Assembly (NCBI GenBank): GCA_034638255.1
Contig: JAWPGT010000001.1
Span: 2,542,001-2,606,000, forward strand
Source of the DNA: Coprinus comatus
Lineage: Eukaryota; Basidiomycota; Agaricomycetes; Agaricales; Agaricaceae
Reading direction: 5' to 3'
DNA: 64,000 bases
This document shows positions 23,621 to 34,192 of the stretch, piece after piece. Position 1 is the stretch's first letter, and each line of letters starts with the position of its first letter. The position numbers were made by a program, and so were the translations under genes. The notes beneath the pieces are model-generated. The model was not told the origin of the DNA. It saw only the letters and a list, made by a program, of their open reading frames with translations, and searched no databases.

Positions 23621-25879
23621 TCATGCTCCTAATCCAAAGTCAACACTATAGACTACGGAAGTATCAGGAATCCCCATTGCTAGACGATGTACGGTCTTTC
23701 AACAAGAATGTAATTTAAGCTGAAGAAAAATATACATACCACGACGATTAAAATATCTCCTAGTACCATTCACCAGAGATTTGTACATTTCTTCATACTC
23801 TACTTCTCTATCTTCAAGTTCATTTTCCATATTCTCCACTACCAATGGGTCATCACTAACAGGGATTCTCTTCATGTGCCAATTCAACCACAGGGCTGTC
23901 GAAGTCATTTGAAGACAACTAACATGCCCAAAGCATACGGATTATTTAGAAAAGTCACTCTCTCAACCCGTATTTTTGGAGCAGTTTCTAGGTCGGAGGG
24001 GTGGGGGAAGGTCGGGTGGATGATATAAACTCCGAGTTCCTGCGTGTTATGATACGAGTCAACTAGAGCACCTAACCAGTTTATGAGTGGACTTACCGTA
24101 ACAACACTTATTCTATCCTCTTCGTATGCAAGGTATACAGAATCCACAGCAAAATTTAATTGTATGCTAATCTTGATATCGCTCAAGGTGGCCTCTCTTT
24201 GTTGATAACCCGTTCGAAATATGGAAGGAGCAATAATTTGGAACGTACACAAAGATAGCAATGTGTTGGCCACAAGGAGAAACGTGGGCTACGAAATTTT
24301 ATTACCGGATTTTGGACAAACTGTATGGTAATCAACCCACCTGATTGACACTCCGTATTCATCGCGAGACCCATGTAACTGTCTGGCTCTCGTATACCCC
24401 GCTTGATGGAATGTGAGACAACCACCTTGTCCTTGTATGCCCATGGTCTCTTCCTGTATTCCCGGTGCCTGTCAAGTAATAAACCGTCATCACTAGTATC
24501 GTCGTCGCTTTCCTCGTCTGAGTCAGAGTCTGACCATCGTGGACTAGGTGTTCGCAATCGCACTTCTGGCTCTTGATATTGATAGACTTCAGATACGAGC
24601 ATTTCATGTGGTTCCACGTATTCAACTTGGAAGGGCCATCTTTGGTTGAATCCTGCCAAGTCTATAACCTGAAGTTCCAGGACACATTCCCCTTCCCGAG
24701 CATCTCTTCTCTCATCGTCTGTCATTTGTGAATCCTGAGGATGGCGGCGAAAGACCCTGAATGCTCCTGAACCACATATAAATGCATAATTGTTATTGAC
24801 CTCGACGTAACTGATTTCTCCTAAGATGTCACCAGAATTTTGCCTAATAGGATCGTGATCTGTCTCGGGATGGGTGTTAGGCGTATTAACTGAACTGTTG
24901 GTGACCACAGTCTCTTCAGTTCTTGCTGCTCTACGCCTTTGATCGTCCCAAAACCAGATTGGTCTCTGGATATTGTTGATACGGTCGATGAGCTTCCCAT
25001 CCCGAATGTCCCAAAATAAAAGCGTGTTGTATCCACCAACAAGGAGGGTAGGATAAACAAAACGGTAGGCGCGACTTGGGACATCACCAGGAGGACGTAT
25101 CAAAGCATGAGGAAGAAATCGAATTCTAGATTGGTGAGGGAGTATCACTCGTTCATTTGCTTCTTTCTGGTGAACATCCACTTCAGATTCGGAGACAACA
25201 TCACCCCAATCGGTATCATTACAGTGCCAAACTTCCTTAGTGCCGCCGAAACGATCAAAGATGAGAAATCCTTCTCCATATTCGCAATGTGCATATGGGC
25301 GAACATAGTGCTATAATGAGTCAGTTTCAGTATTGTGTTCTTAGAGCAGTGCGGAACAGAGCATACGGGGGGTAATGCCCAGAGAAGGCTGTTGTCGGAA
25401 ATGTTTCTCACCGATATCCCACCACTTAGGTGCGACACAATAAAGAATCCACGCTTTTCATCGACTTTGATGCGATACACATTATCAAGTACATCACCTC
25501 TATTTTGGTGTTCCTTGATACGCGACGGCCCTTTTCCCAACCAACTCGAACGAACTTCGCATCCTCTACGACCTAAGATAGTTGAGTAAAACCCACAAAA
25601 ACAGAAAGAAAGAGGCATACAAAGGTTTTTCCAATCATTCGCATCTCCAAGAAATCTCTCCGAATGCCACTCCTTTGAGAGCACCCGATCAAATGATACA
25701 CTATCATGTGGAATTAAGTGTAGATCCGGATGTGCAGCTACCTGCCTGTAGATCGTGCTTTCATACTGATCGACAAATTCCTTGAGAGTTTTGCATGTAG
25801 CAATACATGCGGCAATTCCTGCTACGGAAACGTGCTTCAAAATCTCGAGAATCAACTCGGACGGAAGTGTGGTGAACAT
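23621..25879 (-). CDS. F-box protein with beta-propeller-like C-terminal region
   Basis: The start at 25879 gives MFTTLPSELILEILKHVSVA, a clear F-box that would dock the protein to SKP1 in an SCF ubiquitin ligase. The following region reads NVYRIKVDEKRGFFIVSHLS, then LLVGGYNTLLFWDIRDGKLI and FICGSGAFRVFRR. These strand-rich, WD-like units resemble the propeller-type substrate-binding part of mushroom F-box proteins. An acidic linker (SDSDSDEESDDDTSDDG) follows, then a conserved C-terminal part with YFNRRAMGIPD and a final exon ending VDFGLGA at 23621. Introns are short; the last uses a donor at GTATGT (about 23739) and an acceptor TAG before CAATGGG. Its target is unknown. F-box genes of this type are greatly expanded in Agaricomycetes. 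Confidence 0.78.
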
Positions 25880-25988
25880 GGTGGTTCTGGATATACAACC
25901 AAAATGGCAATTGCATCATCTTATGTCATAGCTTGTGACATAATTAAGTGCATTCATAATGTAGTAAAAAAGAACAAAAAAAACATTA

Positions 25989-26915
25989 TCACAACCTAAC
26001 TATCCATTCCACATGTTGTGTTAGATCGGGTTCATTTTCATAGAGATTGTCCTTTGCCCAGTCTCGAATTTTTTCGAAATTCCTACATGTATGAACAACA
26101 TCGTCTCTTTGTTCTGCTTTACCTCGAGTCTCATTCCATTGCCAAACGACAGTACTAATATCAGACGAGCACATGAGACTTTGTCGAATGGCGCCGATGC
26201 AGTGACGTAGATGTGAATATGGTAGGTGAAGGTCAGGGTATTGTTCATGATGGATTGTTTGCCTTAACATGTCCTGGTACAAGGGATTAGTAGAAGAACT
26301 CTAGGAAAAATTAAGGACAACGTACAAGACAATGAATTTGGTGAAAAACATCTAAAGCCGTTAGAAAATAGCCTTTGTGTTCGGGTATTGACCAAGTTCC
26401 GTTTGGCATTTGTGTTGCTAATTCCACTGGAATTTTGGAGGGAGCATCTATAGAAATGTTCATGACAGGAAATATTGAATTACTATTGAAGTACTTACAC
26501 ATATATAGCGCCTCCCAGGCCTCGTCTACTTCTGGTGAAGGCGGTTGTTCGTATATTGGTACATCGTCATAAAGTCCTCTGGTGAATTTCTGTATTCGAT
26601 ACTCGACAATATCTTGTGCTGGTGCTACATGGTAGATGTGAGAACCAAATTACTTTGAGTATCTGAAACCAATTACGCACAAAAAAGGAGTTGTGGTCCT
26701 GTCATTGAAGTACTACTGTCGGTCACTGGGTGCCATGAGTACAATAATATTAGAGCGCCATTGAGGAATATCGACAGAGTAAGCAGTAGCAGCACAGCAT
26801 AGTTCAGGGAAACAAAAGACGTGGGCGAGAACGTGGTGTGTACGTTCTCCTCTTTCTCTTCTTCAGAGAGAGGTTCGTAGGAGTGGGTATGTCGAGATTG
26901 CCACGGGAACGACAT
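25989..26915 (-). CDS. UstYa-family (DUF3328) oxidase A, putative RiPP-tailoring enzyme
   Basis: The start is at 26915. Residues 1-35 are polar and predicted cytosolic, followed by one membrane helix (about 38-59) and a lumenal domain, as in UstYa proteins. The domain reads YDDVPIYEQPPSPEVDEAWE, then FLTALDVFHQIHCL and, after an intron, HLRHCIGAIRQSLMCSSDIS. The two HxxHC motifs (HQIHC, HLRHC) are the conserved metal-binding signature of the family. The end of the domain (VVHTCRNFEKIRDWAKDN) is also typical. UstYa and UstYb catalyse oxidative macrocyclisation in ustiloxin biosynthesis in Aspergillus, and relatives act on phomopsin- and asperipin-type peptides. Here the gene is 5 kb from a second copy of the family and 6 kb from two candidate precursor peptides. 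Substrate assignment is inference; family assignment is strong. Confidence 0.88.
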
Positions 26916-27404
26916 TGTTTAAGGAAGAGAATATAATGCGAAGGTCCGGTTACAGTACAGTGAAGCTTATTGCACAGCCCAAGCAAGACACGGACCCGGA
27001 TTCTAGGCAAAACCTTTGAAATCGGACTAGCCATTGTTGTCAAGTAGAAAAGAGTCATAATCGGCACCATCATGTTCTGATAAAGATATCATTGAATAGT
27101 AAATCTTGATACTGACTTGAAACATTTGCTCTCGAGTGACACTATTAGTGGCGGCCGTCTAGTGATTTAATGCATAGAGATTGAAATACTTCAAAGGTTC
27201 AATTTCTTTCAGTGGGAATGGCGATAGTTGAGCGCTGAGCGTTAAAAATTAACCATTAAACGGTCTTGCATCTTCAGTGTGTGTGATTTGGCTGGGATTG
27301 ACCGCAGAGTCCAGACGCAGGCGACGGGTGCCTGCTGTTTATGTAAGTTGGTCACATTACGACATTACAACCGGCCGTCAAAACCCTGAGTATACCAATC
27401 TTTG

Positions 27405-29541
27405 ATGGCTCCAGCTATAGGTTATAGCGTACATTGGGGTAACACTGCAAATGCAAGCCTCTGCTCTAACAATACTTCCAGGAAGCTCATAGCAAAGATG
27501 TTGAAGAATGTGTTGGAAAAAACACCCCTCACTGGGAAATTCGCCCAACTTGAACGCCATCGCAAACGTCAGTTCTTGCGATGGCTAGTACCATGGTTGC
27601 TAGTAGGCGTAACGACCTTGTTACTTTTCTGGCGACCAGTACCACTAGTTATCTCTGGTGATGATTGGTACAGAAACATCGTGTCCCCTACTGGACTCTG
27701 CGAAAATGTACCTGGAAAACCTCCTAAAATGTTCACAGGTTACATTGGTCTTGGCGGCGATACTCCAATTTCTCCTAAGCGAAGCTTCTTTTGGTGAGAA
27801 TAATTATTATTGGTTGATGATGATAATTTGAGATTAATAGTCTGCGCATCACTCAGGCTCTTTGAAGCAGAAAATCAACCAGAAAATGCCCCTGTGGTGT
27901 AAAATCTTGTAATACTGATCCAGCAGTCTGGTATTGACTAATAATTTGTTTAGCTTAGTTACAGCGGGTGGCCCCGGTACCAGCGCGCTAGTTCATGCGC
28001 TATACGGACAATCCTCCTGTAAACTCGAAGGTGCAAACGGACTCGTCTATAATCCATGGCGCTGGACAGAACGCTTCAACATGTTATTTATTGATCATGT
28101 TCGTCTTTTTTCTTCACTATATGCGTTGTTATATCCATTTCCAAATGTCTGGAAGCCTGTAGGAACAGGTTTCTCGTATGGTTCCTTAGTGAACAATAGC
28201 TATTCTGCTGCTCTTGATGTTTACGATTTCTTGCAAAAATTCTATACTTTATTCCCCGCTTATTCAAGGTAAACATTCTTGACAAAACTGTTAGGAAAGC
28301 TGAAGTTAATGATTATGTAGAAATAAATTGGTCCTATCAAGTGGATCATACGGCGGCATATTCATGCCTCATATCGCAAATCTGATCATGAAATACAACA
28401 AATCTCCCAGACGGTCCAAGGATAAGAAAATTAATCTTGATTCAATAATGCTCACCAACCCCGTACTGGTATGTTTTTGTGTTTCTCCTGTTCTGTGATA
28501 TCGTTTGTAAGACTTTATTAGAACGTCGAGTCTCATTTCCTCCATATGTTGGATTACCGCTGCCAAGAAAAGCAGGTCTATGAGAACGAAACTTGTAATG
28601 TGTCGTATCAACATCTTCCAGAATGCCTAGAGAGGATTCGACTGGCCACTGTACTTACTAATGTCGAAAGGAGAATTTCGGCATTTGATTACTGCTACGC
28701 AAATATTGCTTCTGGGGACACTAATAACACCCTATTGGAGGACGTCAGAAAGAAGGTTGGTGTAAACCAATATTTGCGGGCCTGGTATTAATACCGTATT
28801 ATAGTGTTTTGCTACCCCCACACCAACGAATCCGGGAGTTTGTCACCCTCAATTTGAAGAGATAAATAAATATCTAAACGACCCAGAAGTGAAAGGGAAG
28901 CTTGGTGTACCACCAGAGCTTAAATACCGCTCTCTATCTATACCAGTCAATCAAGAATTTTACAAGGCAGGCGATATGTAAATGATCTCTTCGTTATTGT
29001 TCTTGGGTATCTGATTAGGATACTTGTAATACAGGATAGCCAAGCATCATCTCCTATTAGAACGGCTCTTACAAAAAGGCGTCCGGTTACTAGGTCCGTC
29101 CTGGTCAAAATTGCTCTGAAATCTTGTGTTTCATGTGTTTCTAGTTTATGTTGGTGCACAGGACGCAAACTGCGCATGGCCGGGTGTGATTTCATCGGTA
29201 CATATCCTTCTACAGATTGTGCTCGTATCAGCATCAATGACTCGGTTTACAGCTCAATCGCCTCAGAACACCTTTTCAAGAGCAATTCCTCGATGTCGAA
29301 GAAAGGGTGTGGAATCCTCTAAACTCTCCCGAGCTGTGCGCTCGCGTTCGCTCGGTAGGAAGTGGTGCAGGAAACTTGACTTATATCTTGATCAACGATG
29401 CTGGGCATTTCGTATGTCATGGGTTTGTTTCCGCTACTGTGATAAATTGACAAAATAGTTACCTAGGTCATCAAAGATAATCCAGCAATTTCGAAACTAA
29501 TTGCGGAGCATTGGATATTCAATAAAACATTTCATTCGTAA
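27405..29541 (+). CDS. Membrane-anchored S10-family peptidase-like protein with altered substrate-recognition residues
   Basis: The start at 27405 (alternative 27498) gives a basic N-terminus and one helix (about 58-76, WLVPWLLVGVTTLLLFW): a type II anchor with the enzyme domain outside the cytosol. About nine GT-AG introns join in frame. The domain reads FFWLFEAENQPENAPVVLVT, AGGPGTSALVHALYG, IDHPVGTGFSYG and LSSGSYGGIFMPHIANLI. Then come LLVYVGAQDANCAWPGV with the Asp, and TYILINDAGHF with the His; the stop is at 29541. Ser, Asp and His of the triad are present. The Asn and Glu of the NGGPG...E region and the Glu before the catalytic Ser (GES in S10) are replaced by Ala, Gly and Gly. It may therefore not be an ordinary carboxypeptidase. 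It lies between two UstYa genes and may process the island's peptides. Confidence 0.85.
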
Positions 29542-29730
29542 CTATCATATAGTAAACGTCAAGTAAATGAGACAATTTTTTTTTTACAAACGTTTCGTTA
29601 ATCGTCCAACATTCAATATAAAAACCAAACATTCAACAGCCTAGCAGGTCCTAGGCGTAATTACTTCCCTCAAAGCTCTTGATAGTATGGTGGGTGATAT
29701 TAACTTGAGTGGTAGAAAACATGTCGGCAC

Positions 29731-30942
29731 TCATTCCTTCAGAAGTGCGAACCCCGCTAATCTTAGTTCTATGTTCAAGGCCAGTCCTAGGGACACACGT
29801 GCTGTGATTAGAGTTGGTGCGATGCCCTTTAATCTCTATGTCAGGATTTTGGGATATATTAAAAACATGAGCTGCAGCTTACCGTTATCGGCACCAAGAT
29901 TGCCTGTGCATAACCTTGAGTAAAATCCCTCTGGGCGAAGAAAGGAAGAAAGATGATCATCACGACAGCATAAAGAGCCGCTGATTCTGTAATGATTTCA
30001 ATAACTCCTTTATACCTACTGGTCATGAATGTTTGCCGGGAGATTTGAACAATCCGAAAAACGATGAGACCGTTGGAGAGGAGGGTGGTTGCTAAAGACA
30101 GGGAAAAGTAAACCAGCCCATAGTTTACAAATCTTGCTCGATCAGAGGTAAAAAGTCTGCTTTGTGGTTGGATTTGAAATATGAGGCTAAAGACGCAGAA
30201 TACTGTTAGGATATTGTGTTAGAGATGACACTTGCAAATCTAATTATAGATCACATCTCACCTGTCCCAACAACCGTACTTATTAGGGGAAGAAGCGGTG
30301 CTTTCCAGTTCCTATCCCAAACTACCCAGCATCTCCACACCTAAAAGGGGGATTAGCAATGCCTCAACTATCCCGGGTAGAGCCTGATCCATACCAGTAC
30401 ACAATCAGCGATCAGTGTCATCAGTGATAAACTGAGACTTGATACGATAATGGACCATGTTGGCTGTCGCAGAATGGACTGCAAAATTGTATCCTCCGTG
30501 TTCCCATTCACTACAAATGCCTGCCGTACCATGTTCCACCGACAGCCTAAGTGAACAATTGAAAGACAGTAGAGGGTGATGATAATGGTTAACATGTATT
30601 TCCCCCCTTTATAATGCTTTCCACGTCGTCTAACTGCTATATGACTCGGATGTGAGTTTGACTGAAGTTTGACCATATAAAGTTAATAAATGTACCCAGT
30701 AGATAAAGCGTCATTCCAAATATCATGGTATACAGTCCTAGTGAAAAAAGGGAGTGCTTGCAAGTAAATACAAAAAGAAATACCAAAATTACAAAAGAAA
30801 TTTGCTTGCCGTTCATAAAGCTCTCTAGAAGTGTCATTCCCAAACCAACATCCCGGACAATGAACGATAGCTCTACCGCTGGCTGGGCCATCTGACTTTC
30901 GAGACTTGAGAGTGAGGGGAAACTTGCTCCAAGTGTAATCAC
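29731..30942 (-). CDS. Polytopic membrane protein of a mushroom-wide family (about seven helices), function unknown
   Basis: Spliced reading from 30942 (alternative ATG 30891) gives MAQPAVELSFIVRDVGLGMT, then MNGLYTMIFGMTLYLL. The junction uses a GC-AG intron (GCAAGC donor at about 30815). Next come the helices MLTIIITLYCLSIVHLGCRW, SSLSLSLMTLIADCVLVWRC followed by WVVWDRNWKAPLLPL, NYGLVYFSLSLATTLLSNGL and ESAALYAVVMIIFLPFF. The motifs RWNMVRQAF and IADC(V)L(V)WRCWVVW recur in many Agaricomycete hypothetical membrane proteins. The C-terminal end is uncertain. The direct frame after TARVSLG stops at 29731, whereas a one-base shift would continue to 29651 through a more family-like tail. It sits inside the RiPP-like island, between the S10-like gene and UstYa B, but the family is also common outside such islands. 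Confidence 0.75.
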
Positions 30943-31616
30943 TGTGAAACACCCACATCTGCTGGACTGTATTATTATATCAGTAACGCACTGGCACGAG
31001 CCACATTCGGCCGTAAACGCAATGGAGTCTAGTAAGGTTAGCTTACTTTGATTTTGATACTACTCCGGGTGACAGCTTACTCTAATATCAGAAAGTCTTG
31101 GTATGTAGTACAGTACTAGTACTATTAGTGAGCTGCGCATCTAAGTATCAGCGCTCATCACTTCCTATCTCAAGATGGGGACTATCTTTTCTTATAATCA
31201 TTAGTGCCTAATTTTTCGGATTTCTTCACTTGAGTCTGAGCACATGCCATTGGGCGTGTGAAAACGATAATTGATGAAACGATGATATCGAGTCACTGAG
31301 CCAGATCATTACACTGATCAGCATAACTGCGCCCGAACAGCCATTGTTACTTCACTACTAGACAGATTCCGCCTTACCAAATCTGTACCATGAAACTGAC
31401 CGCTTTACAATCCAATACTTAAATGATCGCCTCAAAAGGCATGATGGAGATTTAAGCCCGGTATATGTTAATATGCTACGGCAATCAGTGCCTACACATT
31501 ACATACCGCTAACTTGGTAGAACATCAGGCAGTACAGGTCATTGATAACACTTCTCCTCACTCACTCACCTTGACATTTTACCTTATCCTCCTACTACTA
31601 TACCTACTGCCTCCCT
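30943..31616. promoter_or_regulatory. Divergent promoter region between membrane-protein gene and UstYa B
   Basis: About 670 bases with no gene. It separates divergently transcribed genes of the island, so it probably holds both promoters. The 31550-31616 leader of UstYa B is CT-rich (CCTCCTACTACTATACCTACTG). No clear TATA box comparable to those of the precursor genes was seen close to 31617. Confidence 0.4.
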
Positions 31617-32569
31617 ATGCCCGCTCAACGAAAGCGTTTATACGACACGTTACTCCGGGGCGAAGAATCTTATACGGATTTGGACAATAATGATGATATT
31701 CACATGAATAGACCAAAAATCAATCGAACTTCCTGTTGTGGAAGTTGCACCTGGACGCTTTTCTTGTTGGTCCCATCTCTGTTATTCAACATATACGTCT
31801 GTGGAATCTGGCTGCAAGGCGGGGTTGGGCGCGGGCAGTGGCACCTCTCACTGGTATTTCCCCAGCGGGTACATTGTGAGTAATTAGCATCCCAAGTCGA
31901 CACCCACTTATTTGTTCGTTCACTCATTAGCACCCGCCGAAAGGGCACTGGGATACGAAAACAAAGTATTCTCTCGGGGACTGATAGATCAGGCTTCTAT
32001 ATATGAACAGGGGCCTTCTAAAGAGGTAGACAAAGCGTGGTTGGACCTATATGAGTGTGAGTTTTGACTAACTTCCTTGGGGAAGAATTATTAAAGTCAT
32101 CATCACCTGTTGCTACATAGTCTCAAGTGCCACCCTTCCTAGGAAAACTAAAGTACCAACATTTAACGAGACCCTAGATTTCGTGAAACATACTAAAGGA
32201 TCACGTATTCAAATGCTAGATGTCTTTCATCAGCTACACTGCCTGGTTAGTATCATTCGTCTCGTAAACATGATCGAAGTCCAAGTAATCATCTTATGTC
32301 CTTAGGATATGGTAAGACAGGCTTTGCATCCCCAGGCCTATAACCATGATATTGGCGAAGAACACATCACGCACTGCATCAATTCCATTCGACAGTCTAT
32401 TATGTGTATGTCAGATATAAGTGTAGTGTCTTGGGAGTGGAATGAGCAACTGGATTCCCTAGTTGAGAGCGCTGATAATGTTCATACATGTCGCGATTTT
32501 GACAAGTTGAAGGAATGGGCGCAAAGAACTCATTTTGATCGTCGGTTTATTGTAGTACAATCTCTCTAG
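31617..32569 (+). CDS. UstYa-family (DUF3328) oxidase B, putative RiPP-tailoring enzyme
   Basis: The start at 31617 gives a 44-residue polar tail, then one membrane helix (about 45-66) and the DUF3328 domain. Three or four introns splice in frame (for example donor at 31877, GTGAGT). The domain reads SIYEQGPSKEVDKAWLDLYE, MLDVFHQLHCLDMVRQAL, then HITHCINSIRQSIMCMSDIS and NVHTCRDFDKLKEWAQ, ending at 32569. Both HxxHC motifs (HQLHC, HITHC) are present, so the active site looks intact. It shares the layout of oxidase A but is clearly diverged from it (HLRHCIGAIRQ against HITHCINSIRQ). Its stop codon lies only about 270 bases before the start of precursor peptide A on the same strand, the tightest link in the island. 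In dikaritin clusters, two UstYa-type proteins commonly act on one precursor. Confidence 0.9.
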
Positions 32570-32766
32570 TAGCTCCGGCGATTTGTGTTGGGCTGGTAGT
32601 AGTACTATTAGCTTATAAGTTTGATTCAACTTGCGGGCGTTCGGAATTGACTGATATATATTCCAAATACCCGCATAAAGAGTAAATAATATATATTAAA
32701 GGCCTTGAGATTATTGGAACGCAAATGTTTGATGCCGCATAGGAATCGCGGACAGGCCCTCATGGC

Positions 32767-32773
32767 TATATAT
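32767..32773 (+). promoter_or_regulatory. TATA box of precursor peptide A
   Basis: TATATAT lies 73 bases before the ATG at 32840, within GGCTATATATT. The same GGCTATATATT occurs 83 bases before the ATG of precursor B. The surrounding sequence (CCGCAT upstream, TATTACTCTG and CCCA(A/G)TCTTCCTCATC downstream) is shared by both promoters. Confidence 0.6.
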
Positions 32774-32839
32774 TCAGTGGGCTATTACTCTGGCAACACA
32801 TTGTTTAACCCAATCTTCCTCATCTAGCTCTACCACATT

Positions 32840-33072
32840 ATGAAGACTTTATCCTTTATCTTCATGTTCTTCACAATATATTATGCATCAGCTGCAACCA
32901 TTCCGAATCACTCTGGAGATCTCAGGGGTGAGGGTAAGCGTATCGTCAAGTTGAGCTCTCATTATCAAACTTACATTTTTCAGGTGCGGCATCCAGGAGA
33001 CCACTAATACCTCAAATATCCCACGGGTGGCCTTTCAGATCGTACGACGACCGAGATGGCAATGTGGCCTGA
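32840..33072 (+). CDS. Candidate RiPP precursor peptide A (60 residues, secreted)
   Basis: Two exons, with an intron at 32934-32983 (GTAAGC...CAG, phase 1). The N-terminus MKTLSFIFMFFTIYYASA is a signal peptide with a likely cut near ASA-A. It is followed by the conserved ATIPNHSG, a variable middle with an RR pair (AASRRPLIPQISH), and the C-terminal GWPFRSYDD plus a six-residue tail, RDGNVA. The twin gene at 34193 shares the signal peptide, ATIPNHSG, the intron position and GWPFRSYDD exactly, while the middle differs. Conservation at both ends with a loose middle is what a leader-core precursor would show. Trp, Phe and Tyr in the motif are plausible targets of the neighbouring UstYa oxidases. 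It has no CaaX end, so it is not a mating pheromone. The core boundaries and modification are inference. Confidence 0.75.
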
Positions 33073-33304
33073 CTGTAGTGGCGACGGGCTGGTCAATAGT
33101 ATGTTCGTCCGCCATATCTCCTCCCTAGCTCAACTACAAATCTAAACAAGGAGAGTTAAGTTTTCCAAAAGAGATCATTGCAAAGATCGTAGAATATAAG
33201 AAAGGATAGTGTGAATTAATTATGATTGTGGAGATCGGTAAAGACATAGTAGAGGAGGTTGTGGTTCTTCGGAAGGGTCCAGCAAACCAATTTCATCATG
33301 GTTT

Positions 33305-33940
33305 TCATAATTGGCAAGCTTGTAACGTTAGAATGAACAATGTCGCAATGAACAGAACTGCGATGCTAATGAGGATTGCGATGGGCGTAGCAGCTAAAGT
33401 GTTTGGTTCCAATTGCTATGCGAGAAAGCCGGCGAAGAACAGGAACAAAGAAACCAGAAGCAGGCAATGCATTGTGAAACGCAATGAGTCCCCATTTCGT
33501 AAACTTGCGTGTCGCTGATAATGCAGATATATGTCAGTTTTGTCAGTTTTACTGAATTCTAGAAGCCATTGAGAGCAAGTAATGCCTTCGAGTACGAAAA
33601 TAAGACTAAGCGTGAGGCTGAAGGAGTAGAGGAGGTCTATTTGTTGAGCATCTGATGGTGACATAGACCTCACAGAATCGAGGTTGATCGAGGAACTTGG
33701 CTGAAAATTCGATAGATTGTTCACTTGAAAGACTGACGTTCGAAAGTAAGAGGACCATTTCCTCGCAAAGTCGACCTTGATTGCTTTTGAAGCTTCTAGC
33801 GTGAATATGCTGTCAAAATAGTGGAGAACAATGAAGCCTTTGAATTGTTATACATCTTCAGTGGAATGAGAACAAAAAGAAAGTAAACTCACAAAAAATG
33901 AGTAAGTGGGATATTGAAATGCAATTTGAACGCAATGCAT
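33305..33940 (-). pseudogene. Truncated DUF6535-like membrane protein, disrupted
   Basis: Minus-strand reading from about 33940 gives a short exon (MHCVQIAFQYPTYSFF). A longer exon follows with DLLYSFSLTLSLIFVLEG, then CSQWLLEF and CLLLVSLFLFFAGFLA. This resembles the C-terminal half of the basidiomycete DUF6535 domain, where FxLSLTLSLxxVLxGILCKQWLREY is typical. An in-frame TAG follows FLA. Beyond it the same frame continues as a further helix (PIAILISIAVLFIATLFIL), so the stop is inside homologous sequence. The N-terminal part of the domain is missing or diverged. It lies between the two precursor-peptide copies. I call it a decayed gene; a functional short form cannot be excluded. Confidence 0.55.
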
Positions 33941-34109
33941 AAACGTTTGAAACCCACAACGAGTAATTCATTCTAACCCCTGATTGTGTCGTAAGAGCCA
34001 CAGATGACAGGTCAGGTACATCAATACATCATCGCCCCTTTCACTGCCTGAAGTCAATAAGTACTCGGTGGAAGGTGATACCGCATCCGAGTATCGAGTC
34101 ACGGACGGC

Positions 34110-34116
34110 TATATAT
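34110..34116 (+). promoter_or_regulatory. TATA box of precursor peptide B
   Basis: TATATAT in GGCTATATATT, 83 bases before the ATG at 34193, matching the promoter of precursor A in both core sequence and flanking words. Confidence 0.6.
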
Positions 34117-34192
34117 TAAGAGGGATATTACTCTGACAATGATCATATCGTTCGAACCTAACCCAGTCTTCCTCATCCAACTCTACCCTATT

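Noticed and set aside
33222..33518. Plus-strand open frame of 98 codons after precursor A
   Set aside because: It lies antisense to the DUF6535-like relic, has no signal peptide and no likeness to the precursor peptides.
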